DNA of 24,020 nucleotides. It comes from an uncultured Spartobacteria bacterium. Lineage in GTDB: Bacteria > Verrucomicrobiota > Verrucomicrobiae > Chthoniobacterales > UBA6821. The notes beneath the pieces are model-generated. The model searched no databases, was not told the origin of the DNA, and saw only the letters and a program-made list of their open reading frames with translations. Shown here one piece after another: positions 7,536 to 14,843 of the stretch; the stretch's first letter is position 1; each line of letters starts with the position of its first letter. The position numbers and the translations under genes are program-made. The DNA lies in NCBI GenBank assembly GCA_903919105.1, contig CAIXGT010000222.1, positions 1 to 24,020 of the forward strand. The letters are read 5' to 3'.

Positions 7536-9005
7536 TTAATTCTGGCTGTAGGAGGATTCGACGAGTTGCGCCACATCCCTGTAATTATAATCGACTTCGT
7601 AGATCTGCTTGAAACATTCGACGGCCTTTTCCTGGTCTCCCATTGATTCATAAACAGTGCCCAGGTTGTAGAGGAGGTCTTTTTTAACTGAATCCATACC
7701 AACCAATTCGGTGACGGCATCGGAGAGTGTCTTCGCCGCAAGGTCGTTCATGTTGCGGGCCACATAACACTGCCCCAGCTTGCCCATTGCCTTGAGGCGG
7801 ATGCTGGGGTTCATGCGGGCACGCTGGAAGTGACCGATCGCATCCTGCGGTTCACCGGCATCCATCAGCGCCACACCCAGGTCGAAATGGGCGATGAGGT
7901 CGGTGGGGTTGCGGTCGACGCGCTCACGCGCCTCGGCAAGCACAAAGGCCGCTCGTTGTTTCCGTAACTCCTCCATCTCCTCACGGTAACGCGGAGCCTC
8001 GGGATCCTCAGGCGCGGCCGCCAGATACTCTTCACGCGCCTTATAAGCCTCGTCGATCTGACGCAACTGAAGATCGCTGATCTTGCGGGTGATCGTGGGG
8101 TCGGCGCCTCCCGAGAGTCCCAGAACATAGCGGTACCACTCGAGGGCGTTATCAATATCCCCCTTTTGCTCGTAGAGGCTGGCCACTTTACGGGATTTAT
8201 CGATGCTTTGCGGCTCTGCCTGAACGGCGGCGGAAAGCTCTGCAATCTGGTTGTCGATCATCTCGTCGCTCTTCACCACGCGGCTCTGCTGCTCGAGCGA
8301 TACGGCCTCTTCCTTATTCTTGATGAGATCGCGGTAGCTGTCGGCCTCCTCCCATCCTCCCTTCTGAACGGACTGGGCTGCCGACGCATCCTTGCTCCCC
8401 TTCATGGCGGTCATGTCGTTGGGGTTGATCGCCAGGAGTTTGTTGTACAAATCCACGGCTCGTGACGGATCCCGGGGCCTTCCGGCCTCATCTTTCTCCA
8501 TGCAGAAGGAGGCATACCGGAGCAATTGCGCTTTGTCCTTGGGATTACCCTCCAGGATGGTGTCGAAAGCAAAGAAGGCCAACTCCTTCATCGGAGGATC
8601 CCATTTCAAGGCCGCCTCCTGCAGGAGAGTATTGGCCTGGGCGTTATACGGATCATCCGCAAGCGTCTCCTCCAGCATTGGCAGGAGCGCGGTCAGGTCG
8701 TTCTTTTTGAGAAGCCCCGAAGCCTTCATGAGCGTGATGGAGGAACCGCCTCCAAGCCCGGAGAAGAATCCCTTCTTGGTTGTCTTTGATTTCTCGATTG
8801 CCGCCTTGCGGGCCAGCTTCCTGCCATCGATGAATTCGGGAATACTCATCAACAATCCATGAGCGATCTGGATGACGTAGGGAAAATTCTTGAGCTCCAT
8901 GGCGCTGACCGCCTTGAGCCACAACTGCTTCTGCTGAGGGGTGAGATCTTTTTGAGTTTTCAAGGGAGAGTCGTCGAGATTACCAGTCACCCGCGATTTT
9001 CGCAA
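7536..9005 (-). CDS. Tetratricopeptide repeat protein
   Basis: This 489-residue protein has no signal peptide or membrane segment and is probably cytoplasmic. TPR-like helix pairs are clear at about residues 270-298 (RKVASLYEQKGDIDNALEWY), 368-401 (AHFDLGVALMDAGEPQDAI), 404-437 and 442-475 (LYNLGTVYESMGDQEKAVEC). Weaker ones lie around 105-200. Residues 310-365 are charged and probably helical or coiled-coil. A Gly-rich patch, GFFSGLGGGSS, sits at 79-89. TPR domains bind other proteins; the partner is unknown. The longest frame starts with TTG at 9003-9005, 12 nt after the stop of the aldose-epimerase-like gene on the same strand, and has no Shine-Dalgarno sequence. The GTG six codons in is an alternative start. 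The pair is probably co-transcribed, but no functional link is evident. Confidence 0.85.
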   Translation of the reverse strand: MRKSRVTGNLDDSPLKTQKDLTPQQKQLWLKAVSAMELKNFPYVIQIAHGLLMSIPEFIDGRKLARKAAIEKSKTTKKGFFSGLGGGSSITLMKASGLLKKNDLTALLPMLEETLADDPYNAQANTLLQEAALKWDPPMKELAFFAFDTILEGNPKDKAQLLRYASFCMEKDEAGRPRDPSRAVDLYNKLLAINPNDMTAMKGSKDASAAQSVQKGGWEEADSYRDLIKNKEEAVSLEQQSRVVKSDEMIDNQIAELSAAVQAEPQSIDKSRKVASLYEQKGDIDNALEWYRYVLGLSGGADPTITRKISDLQLRQIDEAYKAREEYLAAAPEDPEAPRYREEMEELRKQRAAFVLAEARERVDRNPTDLIAHFDLGVALMDAGEPQDAIGHFQRARMNPSIRLKAMGKLGQCYVARNMNDLAAKTLSDAVTELVGMDSVKKDLLYNLGTVYESMGDQEKAVECFKQIYEVDYNYRDVAQLVESSYSQN

Positions 9006-9017
9006 GGGAGGCGATTG

Positions 9018-9947
9018 TTACCCGAGAAAGCCGGGTGTCACCGAAAGCGAGGCCGTGATCGTCGATCCCGCGGCAATGTGCTGAATCCCCTTTTTCTGCT
9101 CAAAGGGAACGGGAGGATTGTGATCCGGCAATCCCCAGCACGGCTCCACACAGAGGAAGGGATCGCCGTTGCTCCAGAGAGTCAGATAAGGAGCCTCGGA
9201 GTAATCGCACTCAATCCGATGTCCAAGCGCCGGAGCCTCAAGGGCAAAAATGCGGTCGCTGACACCCTCCAGATCCAGGAGGTAGGAACCGGGAAGATCT
9301 TTCTTGGCGAAGGGCATCTCTCCTCCGGCAAAAGGGATCTCCTCAACCGTTCCATCCAGGAAATCGCCGGGAGCTATCTGGCGCCGATAAGTGCCGGATG
9401 GCAGAAGCAATCGAGCACTCTCGAGTGAGCCGACCGCAAATCCCGGGTGCCATCCGAAACTCAACGCCACGGGGTGCTCCTCACGGTTTTCGAACTCGAA
9501 ATGCATCCGCATTCTTCCGTGAACAAGCGCGAAGCCGAGGCTCATCGCGACCTTGTAAGGGTAGGCATCGGCAGGAATGTCGGTAGGCTCGACATGATAG
9601 GTCATCGTACCGGCCTCAGGATCGACCCGAGGAGCCGGGAAGGAGTGATTGCGGACAAATCCATGGTTCCCTCCCTTGACCGGATGCCCTTCATAGACCG
9701 ATTCCTGTTTCCAGAGACGATGGACGAAATATCCCATGACCGTTGCATGATTTCCCCAACCCGAGGAGGGTTTGGTGACATCGCCGTCACGCCAGAGGAA
9801 TCCCTTCCACTCTCCGTTGCTGTTGCGGCGGGCAAGACTCACCGGTTCGGCTCCCGTGCGGCAGATCGTGAGGCGAATTCCGGCTTCCTCGTCGGTGATC
9901 TGATCGAGGGGTCCGGCAACGGAATCGAGGACTTGGTGAAGAATCAT
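9018..9947 (-). CDS. Aldose 1-epimerase (GalM-like) family protein
   Basis: The 309-residue protein belongs to the galactose-mutarotase-like fold, whose members interconvert the alpha and beta forms of aldoses or hexose 6-phosphates. The visible family features are GGNHGF with His95, SFGWHPGF with His167 (the likely catalytic acid) and CVEPCWGLPD with Glu268 (the likely catalytic base). The length is normal (about 290-350). No signal peptide is seen, so it should be cytoplasmic. The precise substrate cannot be assigned; it may be a GalM-type mutarotase, a glucose-6-phosphate 1-epimerase-like enzyme or an uncharacterised subgroup. It is the first gene of a minus-strand pair with the TPR gene and is divergent from the GGQ-protein gene, with a 62-nt gap that contains a small palindrome. 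Confidence 0.88.
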   Translation of the reverse strand: MILHQVLDSVAGPLDQITDEEAGIRLTICRTGAEPVSLARRNSNGEWKGFLWRDGDVTKPSSGWGNHATVMGYFVHRLWKQESVYEGHPVKGGNHGFVRNHSFPAPRVDPEAGTMTYHVEPTDIPADAYPYKVAMSLGFALVHGRMRMHFEFENREEHPVALSFGWHPGFAVGSLESARLLLPSGTYRRQIAPGDFLDGTVEEIPFAGGEMPFAKKDLPGSYLLDLEGVSDRIFALEAPALGHRIECDYSEAPYLTLWSNGDPFLCVEPCWGLPDHNPPVPFEQKKGIQHIAAGSTITASLSVTPGFLG

Positions 9948-9959
9948 GGGAAATGGGTG

Positions 9960-9976
9960 ACTGATGACTTATCAGT
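9960..9976. promoter_or_regulatory. Palindrome in the divergent promoter gap
   Basis: ACTGAT (9960-9965) and ATCAGT (9971-9976) form a perfect 6-bp inverted repeat around GACTT. It lies in the 62-nt gap between the epimerase-like gene (-) and the GGQ-protein gene (+). The placement suits an operator serving both promoters, but no regulator is known and a chance palindrome is possible. Confidence 0.3.
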
Positions 9977-10009
9977 GATAAAGCTTTTAGCAAGCCGCTC
10001 ATCAAGACC

Positions 10010-10378
10010 ATGAAAACCGTGCAGCTCCGCGCACTCAATGAGGAAGACCTTCAGGAAAGTTTTGCCCGCTCCTCGGGCCCCGGTGGCCAGCATGTCAACA
10101 AGGTCTCAACGGCCGTCACCCTGACCCATTTGCCAACGGGACACTCCGTGACGGTCAGCGACACCCGCAGCCAGAGCATGAACCGTTCTCTTGCGCGTGA
10201 GCGTCTTGCCGCGAAGATCACCGAGGAACGGGAGGCACGCCGTCAAAGAAACCGCGCTGCTGCTGCCAAAGCCCGACGGAGACTTGCGCGGCGATCACCC
10301 TCCGAAAAAAGAAAACTGGTCGAGGGAAAGCGACGCCGCTCCGAGGTGAAAAAGGGACGCGGTCGTGTCAGCGAATAA
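10010..10378 (+). CDS. Short GGQ release-factor-like protein (ArfB / RF-1 domain family)
   Basis: This 122-residue protein contains only the catalytic RF-1 domain of class I release factors. The motif SSGPGGQHVNKVSTAVTLTH has the GGQ at residues 25-27, the tripeptide that triggers hydrolysis of peptidyl-tRNA on the ribosome. The later segment SDTRSQSMNRSLARERLAAK matches the end of that domain. There is no stop-codon recognition domain. From about residue 75 the tail is very basic (RRQRNRAAAAKARRRLARR and KGKRRRSEVKKGRGR-like stretches), as in ArfB/YaeJ and mitochondrial rescue factors, where the tail enters the empty mRNA channel. It is therefore probably a stalled-ribosome rescue factor, complementing the tmRNA at 19157. 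It lacks the insert seen in Escherichia coli ArfB, so orthology is unproven. purC follows after 38 nt. Confidence 0.85.
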   Translation: MKTVQLRALNEEDLQESFARSSGPGGQHVNKVSTAVTLTHLPTGHSVTVSDTRSQSMNRSLARERLAAKITEEREARRQRNRAAAAKARRRLARRSPSEKRKLVEGKRRRSEVKKGRGRVSE

Positions 10379-10416
10379 ACTTTTCAGCATCGAGTTACGC
10401 TTTCATCCTCCCGCCC

Positions 10417-11304
10417 ATGGATCTTCTCACCTGCGATCTTCCCGGCATCAAAAAACTCCGTAGCGGCAAGGTTCGCGAGGTCTTCGACCTTGGCGAAAAC
10501 CTCCTCTTGGTGGCCACCGATCGAATCTCCGCCTTCGACTGCATCCTGCCTAATGCCATTCCGGGAAAAGGCGAGGTGCTGAACAAGCTCTCGACCTTCT
10601 GGTTTCACCGCCTCGACTTCATCCCCAACCACATGATCGAGACGGAGGTCTCCGCTTTCCCGGCGGAACTGAAGCCGTATGCCGAGATCCTGCGGGGGCG
10701 TTCGATGATCGCCAAGAAAGCCAAACCACTACCCGTGGAATGCGTCGTTCGCGGCTATGTCGCCGGCTCCGGATGGAAAGAGTACCAGGAGAACGGAACC
10801 GTTGGAGGCTACAGGATGCCTGCCGGACTGCGACAGTCCGAACGACTCCCGGAAGACCTCTTCACCCCCAGCACGAAGGCCGAAGAAGGGCATGACGAGG
10901 CAATCACCTGGTCACAGTGCCGCAGCCTGCTCGGGGATGAGGTGGCACTGCGGGTGAAACAGATGAGCCTCGATCTCTACCGCCATGGACGCGCCTACGC
11001 CGCCTCTCGCGGCATCATCATCGCCGATACGAAATTCGAATTCGGCATTCATGATGGCGAGATCATCCTGATCGACGAATGCATGACGCCCGACTCATCG
11101 CGTTTCTGGCCAGCGGACCTCTACCAGGCGGGCGGAAGCCCTCCGAGCTTTGACAAGCAGTTCGTCCGTGACTGGCTTGAGAACTGCGGATGGAACAAGC
11201 AGCCTCCCGCGCCGGAACTCCCCTCCGACATCGTGGCAAAGACCGCCGAGAAGTACCGCGAGGCCCTCACTCGCCTGGCGGCTCCGAATCCCGCGACAAA
11301 TTGA
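10417..11304 (+). CDS. purC: Phosphoribosylaminoimidazole-succinocarboxamide synthase (SAICAR synthase)
   Basis: The 295-residue enzyme joins aspartate to CAIR with ATP in the eighth step of purine synthesis, in the cytoplasm. It matches the longer PurC type. The N-terminus has LRSGKVREVFDLG (about 14-26) for ATP binding, then LVATDRISAFDCILPN and IPGKGEVLNKLSTFWF. The middle has PVECVVRGYVAGSGWKEY, and the C-terminal half has IIADTKFEFG and LIDECMTPDSSRFWPAD, all standard for this enzyme. No gap or frameshift is seen. The ATG at 10417 follows a pyrimidine-rich leader (TTCATCCTCCCGCCC) with no Shine-Dalgarno sequence. Another purine gene, purT, lies 4 kb away on the other strand, so the two are not in one operon. 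Confidence 0.97.
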   Translation: MDLLTCDLPGIKKLRSGKVREVFDLGENLLLVATDRISAFDCILPNAIPGKGEVLNKLSTFWFHRLDFIPNHMIETEVSAFPAELKPYAEILRGRSMIAKKAKPLPVECVVRGYVAGSGWKEYQENGTVGGYRMPAGLRQSERLPEDLFTPSTKAEEGHDEAITWSQCRSLLGDEVALRVKQMSLDLYRHGRAYAASRGIIIADTKFEFGIHDGEIILIDECMTPDSSRFWPADLYQAGGSPPSFDKQFVRDWLENCGWNKQPPAPELPSDIVAKTAEKYREALTRLAAPNPATN

Positions 11305-11425
11305 TATTGCCATGAATCGTCCCATGGCGGTGAAATTTCGGATGGAGAGCAAGGCGGCAGTGGGAAGCCGTAGTAGACCTACGGCGACCGCTGGCCAACG
11401 CCGCTAAACGCCGAAATAACTGGCC
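11305..11425. repeat. Long imperfect hairpin element before the Xer gene
   Basis: The 121-nt gap is almost entirely inverted repeats. GCCATG (11309-11314) pairs with CATGGC (11323-11328). The larger element runs from 11335 to 11417: ATTTCGG (11335-11341) pairs with CCGAAAT (11411-11417), GCGGC (11354-11358) with GCCGC (11400-11404), CAGTGG (11358-11363) with CCGCTG (11388-11393, one G-U pair), and the tip GCCGTAG (11367-11373) with CTACGGC (11379-11385) around TAGAC. It may be a REP- or MITE-like mobile palindrome, a transcription terminator for purC without a U-tract, or a control element for the recombinase. Confidence 0.6.
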
Positions 11426-12313
11426 ATGCAGGGAGATATTGATTCTTTCCTGCTCTACCTGGCCACCGAGCGGGGACTCTCGACGAACTACCAGCTCTCG
11501 ACTCGAGCATCGTTGGAGCGCTTTGACCAATGGTCTTCAAGTCGTGGCGTCGACTCCGTGACAAATGTCACGCCACCACTCCTCTCCGAATTCCTGATTT
11601 TTGAGAAGAAACGGGGACTGACCGCAACCTCGATCAAACTGGAGGCGGTAGCCCTGCGGATCTTTTTCCGATTCCTGACCGCACGAGGGAGGATACCGAG
11701 CGATCCCGCCGAAAAGCTTCCCCTGCCAAGGCTCCCGCAAACACTCCCCCAACCCCTCTCTCAGCCCGATATGGCCAAGCTGGTTGCCGCTCCCGCGGGA
11801 GAGACACCCCTGGAAATCCGCGACCGTGCCCTGCTCGAACTCCTCTACGCCTGCGGCCTTCGGATCGCAGAGGCCTGCAGCGCCCGCCTGGAAAACCTTG
11901 ATGAGGAGGGCGGCGTCATCCGCGTGATGGGTAAAGGAAACAAAACCCGCATGATACCCATCGGGCGGGCGGCCCTCGAGGCCTTGAGATTTTATCTGAC
12001 CAATGCGCGCCCAAAACTTGTCTCGCCGAAAACGGGCGGGGAAATCTTTATCTCCATTCGCGGTCATGCCCTGACACCGGCGCGCATCTGGCAACTGGTG
12101 CGTCATTACGCAAAGTTGGCCGGAATCGAGGAAGCCATCCACCCCCACCAACTCAGACACTCTTTTGCAACGCATCTGCTGGCTGGTGGAGCTGATTTGC
12201 GCATCATCCAGGAGATGCTTGGCCATGCCTCCATCGCCACGACGCAGATCTATACCCAAGTCGACCGGGGCCAACTGAAGTCCGTTCACAAGAAGTTCCA
12301 CCCGAGGGGGTAA
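11426..12313 (+). CDS. xerD: Tyrosine recombinase XerC/XerD
   Basis: The 295-residue protein is a full-length Xer recombinase, which resolves chromosome dimers at dif with FtsK. The N-terminal core-binding SAM-like domain covers about residues 1-90 and the catalytic domain about 110-290. All catalytic residues are present: Arg146 (CGLRIAEA), Lys170 (MGKGNKTR), His241 and Arg244 (HQLRHSFATHLL), His267 (GHASIATTQ) and the nucleophile Tyr276 (IYTQV). The length and the C-terminal segment after the Tyr fit cellular Xer proteins rather than phage or integron integrases, and no integron-specific insert is present. XerC and XerD cannot be told apart reliably by eye, so the symbol is provisional. The gene lies just after a long palindromic element, and no attachment site was found beside it. 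Confidence 0.93.
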   Translation: MQGDIDSFLLYLATERGLSTNYQLSTRASLERFDQWSSSRGVDSVTNVTPPLLSEFLIFEKKRGLTATSIKLEAVALRIFFRFLTARGRIPSDPAEKLPLPRLPQTLPQPLSQPDMAKLVAAPAGETPLEIRDRALLELLYACGLRIAEACSARLENLDEEGGVIRVMGKGNKTRMIPIGRAALEALRFYLTNARPKLVSPKTGGEIFISIRGHALTPARIWQLVRHYAKLAGIEEAIHPHQLRHSFATHLLAGGADLRIIQEMLGHASIATTQIYTQVDRGQLKSVHKKFHPRG

Positions 12314-12351
12314 ACAAAATCCATAAGACGGAAGGTTTTTAATATGGAATT

Positions 12352-12385
12352 GCTTGCCTGGCCGTTGCTGCCCATCCGTTGCATC
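12352..12385 (+). repeat. Dispersed intergenic repeat, copy 1
   Basis: GCTTGCCTGGCCGTTGCTG followed by CCCATCCGTTGCATC aligns with GCTTGCCGGCTGTTGCTTCG followed by CATCCGTTACGC at 23654-23685, with one gap and a few substitutions. It is the most diverged of the three copies. Confidence 0.5.
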
Positions 12386-12490
12386 AGGAAGACAGGAAAC
12401 TGATGAAATGCATAATGCAGACTGAAGCGGGATTACTTCATTGAGAACCTCCTACGCTTCGATTCTTTGGTTCTTTTCCTGAGTTGGCTA

Positions 12491-12522
12491 GCCCGGCCTT
12501 TGCTTCGCAGCCGTTACGGCTG
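12491..12522 (+). repeat. Dispersed intergenic repeat, copy 2, with terminal hairpin
   Basis: The core TTTGCTTCGCAGCCGTTACG differs from copy 3 (23666-23684) at one or two positions. This copy ends in the perfect stem CAGCCG-TTA-CGGCTG at 12508-12522. The function is unknown. Confidence 0.55.
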
Positions 12523-12607
12523 AGTTCCATATTTTATTCTCCATTCATCATTACTGACCCCTGCTTTTTGCGTGACAGGAGGGGGATGAAAGAGGCTTCC
12601 TAGAGGG

Positions 12608-13384
12608 ATGAGTAACGGACCTCTCGCAGGTAAAGTCGGCGTCGTTTTCGGCGTCGCAAACAAACGCAGCATCGCATGGGCAATCGCCAAGGCCTGGAAG
12701 CAGGCTGGTGCCACCCTCCTCTTCAACTATCAGGGGGAGCGCCTTAAGGAGAATGTCGAGGAACTCGTCACCGAATTCGGTGCTGACACCTTCCTCCAAC
12801 CCTGCGATGTGGCCAATGATGCCGACATCACCACCTTCTTTGGCAAAGTCCGTGAGGTGACCCCGAAGCTTGACCTGATGCTTCATTCCGTGGCCTTTGC
12901 CCCGAAGGATGCCCTTGAGGGGGATTTCGTCTCCACGAGCAGAGAGGCTTTCCGGGTTGCCCATGACATCAGCGCCTATTCGCTGGTCGCCCTATCCCGC
13001 GAGGCGGCCCCCCTCATGACAGACGGCGGCAGCATCGTCGCCATGAGCTACTACGGCGCCGCCAAGGTTGTCCCCCACTACAACGTCATGGGCGTCGCGA
13101 AGGCCTCCCTAGAAGCCAGCACCCGCTATCTGGCCTATGATCTCGGAGCCAAGAAGATCCGGGTCAATTGTATCAGCGCCGGGCCTGTCCAGACTCTCGC
13201 CGCCCGTGGCATTTCGGGATTCGGAGCCATGATCAAGCACTACGAGGAGCACGCCCCTCTCAAGCGGAGCTGCACCACGGAAGAACTCGGTCACACTGGT
13301 GTCTTCCTCGCCAGCGACGGCGGCAGCGGCATCACCGGCCAGGTGCTCTACGTCGACGGCGGCTATGAGATCATGGGGATGTGA
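12608..13384 (+). CDS. fabI: Enoyl-[acyl-carrier-protein] reductase (NADH)
   Basis: The 258-residue protein is FabI of the short-chain dehydrogenase superfamily. It reduces enoyl-ACP in the last step of each fatty acid elongation cycle. The N-terminal cofactor motif GVANKRSIAWAIAKAW (about 15-30) is FabI-specific. The active site is SYYGAAKVVPHYNVMGVAKAS, with Tyr158 and Lys165 spaced as in Escherichia coli FabI (Tyr156, Lys163) and Tyr148/149 in the substrate pocket. The end, SGITGQVLYVDGGYEIMGM, is typical. It is the target type for triclosan and diazaborine. The stop codon overlaps the GTG start of the next gene by 4 nt. The ATG at 12608 is preceded by AGAGGG, but too close to act as a normal ribosome binding site. 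Confidence 0.97.
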   Translation: MSNGPLAGKVGVVFGVANKRSIAWAIAKAWKQAGATLLFNYQGERLKENVEELVTEFGADTFLQPCDVANDADITTFFGKVREVTPKLDLMLHSVAFAPKDALEGDFVSTSREAFRVAHDISAYSLVALSREAAPLMTDGGSIVAMSYYGAAKVVPHYNVMGVAKASLEASTRYLAYDLGAKKIRVNCISAGPVQTLAARGISGFGAMIKHYEEHAPLKRSCTTEELGHTGVFLASDGGSGITGQVLYVDGGYEIMGM

Positions 13385-14820
13385 GCGCCAAGACTTCCAA
13401 GTCCGGCTCACCCCGATCCTCTAAGTCAACAATCTCACGCGCCCTCTTGGAGCGGGATCTCCGCAAACTGATTCCCTCCAAAGCAGGGGTCATCACTGAT
13501 CATTCTCGCCTTGCCGAACTTGGCAGGGACAAGTGGTTCGCCGCCGCACTACCAGAGATAGCCGTTGCTCCCGGAACAGCCAAAGAGGTTGCTGCTGTCC
13601 TAGGCTACGCTAACAAGCACGGCATCCCTGTCACTACCCGCGGGGCTGGTCACGGTTATGTCGGTGGCTGTGTTCCTGTCCGTGGGGGGATCCTGATGAG
13701 CATGCACCGGATGAACCGCATCCGGGAGATCAGTGACAATGATTTCGTCGCTGTCGTGGAACCTGCCGTCATCACCGGAGTGCTTCAGTCCGAGGTCGAA
13801 AAAAAGCGCCTCTTTTACCCACCTGATCCTCAGAGCTACAAGGATTGCTCGCTCGGCGGAAATATCGCCACCAATGCGGGCGGTCCCCGTTGCCTGAAGT
13901 ACGGCGTCACCCGCCCCTACGTCCTTGGACTGCAAGTTGCGCTGGCAGATGGCACTCTCGTTCGTGTCGGGGGACGCACCCACAAGAATAAGACCGGCTT
14001 TGATCTGATCGGGATGTTCGTCGGTTCCGAGGGAATGCTCGGCGTCATCACCGAGGCGACCCTGAGGCTTCTGCCCCTCCCCCCCGCACGTGCGACCCTT
14101 TCCGCAGGGTTCGACTCCATGCAGCATGCCGCCGCCGCCGTTCAAGCAATCTTTAAAGCAGGCTATCTTCCATGCGCTGTGGAGGTGGCCGACAGCTTCA
14201 CACTTCAGTCAGCACGCAATGCCCACAAAGACATCAAGGGAAGCTTCATCCCGCCGGGCAACGCCCACCTGCTAGTGGAACTCGATGGCCAGAAAGCGAG
14301 CATCCTAAGCGAGGGAAAAGCCCTCAAGGCCCTTCTCGCCAAGAACAAGGCCCTTGAGGTTGAGCTTGCCACTTCTCCGGAGCGTTGTGAACGGATCTGG
14401 GCCCTGCGCCGTGCCTTCTCTGCCTCGCTCAAGTCCACCGGCCTAACCAAGCTCAACGAGGACATCGCCGTCCCCCGTGGCCGCCTCGTCGACCTCATTG
14501 CCTTCGCCGAGAAACTGCAGAAGAAAACCGGCTTCCCCATTGCCTGCTTCGGTCATGCCGGAGACGGCAACATCCATGTGAATGTCATGGTCTCCAAGGA
14601 GCAGCAGGCCAAGCGCCCCAAGGAGATCGAGGGAGTGCTTGACTCCCTCTTTACCCAAGTCATCAAGTGGGGAGGGGCCATCACCGGAGAACACGGCATC
14701 GGACTGGCCAAGAAACGCTGGTGGGACGAGGCTACATCTTCCGAACTCCGAGATCTCCACATCCGCATCAAGAAAGCCCTCGATCCGAAAGATATCCTGA
14801 ATCCCGGTAAGTTCGTTTGA
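13381..14820 (+). CDS. glcD: FAD-linked oxidase, GlcD / D-lactate dehydrogenase type
   Basis: The 479-residue flavoprotein belongs to the family of glycolate oxidase subunit GlcD and cytochrome-type D-lactate dehydrogenase, which oxidise 2-hydroxy acids to 2-keto acids. The FAD-binding domain covers about residues 57-236, with TTRGAGHGYVGGC (85-97), YPPDPQSYKDCSLGGNIATN (146-165) and VGSEGMLGVITEATL. The C-terminal oxidase domain has CFGHAGDGNIHVNVMV (about 388-403) and ITGEHGIGLAKKRWW, with the expected His residues, and ends in LDPKDILNPGKF. No signal peptide or Fe-S partner genes (glcE, glcF) are present, so the exact substrate is open. The first 20 residues are Ser/Lys-rich and may be dispensable. 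The GTG start lies inside the fabI stop (GTGA), which suggests coupled translation. Confidence 0.88.
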   Translation: MSAKTSKSGSPRSSKSTISRALLERDLRKLIPSKAGVITDHSRLAELGRDKWFAAALPEIAVAPGTAKEVAAVLGYANKHGIPVTTRGAGHGYVGGCVPVRGGILMSMHRMNRIREISDNDFVAVVEPAVITGVLQSEVEKKRLFYPPDPQSYKDCSLGGNIATNAGGPRCLKYGVTRPYVLGLQVALADGTLVRVGGRTHKNKTGFDLIGMFVGSEGMLGVITEATLRLLPLPPARATLSAGFDSMQHAAAAVQAIFKAGYLPCAVEVADSFTLQSARNAHKDIKGSFIPPGNAHLLVELDGQKASILSEGKALKALLAKNKALEVELATSPERCERIWALRRAFSASLKSTGLTKLNEDIAVPRGRLVDLIAFAEKLQKKTGFPIACFGHAGDGNIHVNVMVSKEQQAKRPKEIEGVLDSLFTQVIKWGGAITGEHGIGLAKKRWWDEATSSELRDLHIRIKKALDPKDILNPGKFV

Positions 14821-14843
14821 TTGCCTTCTCCCCCATCAGAGGC

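Larger units (their letters stand above)
12314..12607. other. 294-bp intergenic region carrying two copies of a dispersed repeat
   Basis: No protein-like frame is present. The region holds two related copies of a word centred on TTGCTTCGCANCCGTTACG: one at 12352-12385 (diverged, TTGCTGCCCATCCGTTGC) and one at 12491-12522. It also contains a 6-bp hairpin CAGCCG-TTA-CGGCTG (12508-12522). The last part, with TTATTCTCCATTCATCATT at 12533-12551, is AT-rich and would suit the fabI promoter, although no clear hexamer pair can be named. Confidence 0.5.

Noticed and set aside
7161..7646. 161-codon plus-strand frame in the gap after alaS
   Set aside because: It begins with TTG, is Arg/Ser/Gly-rich in its first half and runs antisense into the TPR gene. 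The stem-loops explain the region better.
11426..12313. Integrase of a genomic island or integron
   Set aside because: The protein has a normal cellular Xer length and motifs, and is flanked by housekeeping genes without attachment repeats or tRNA genes.
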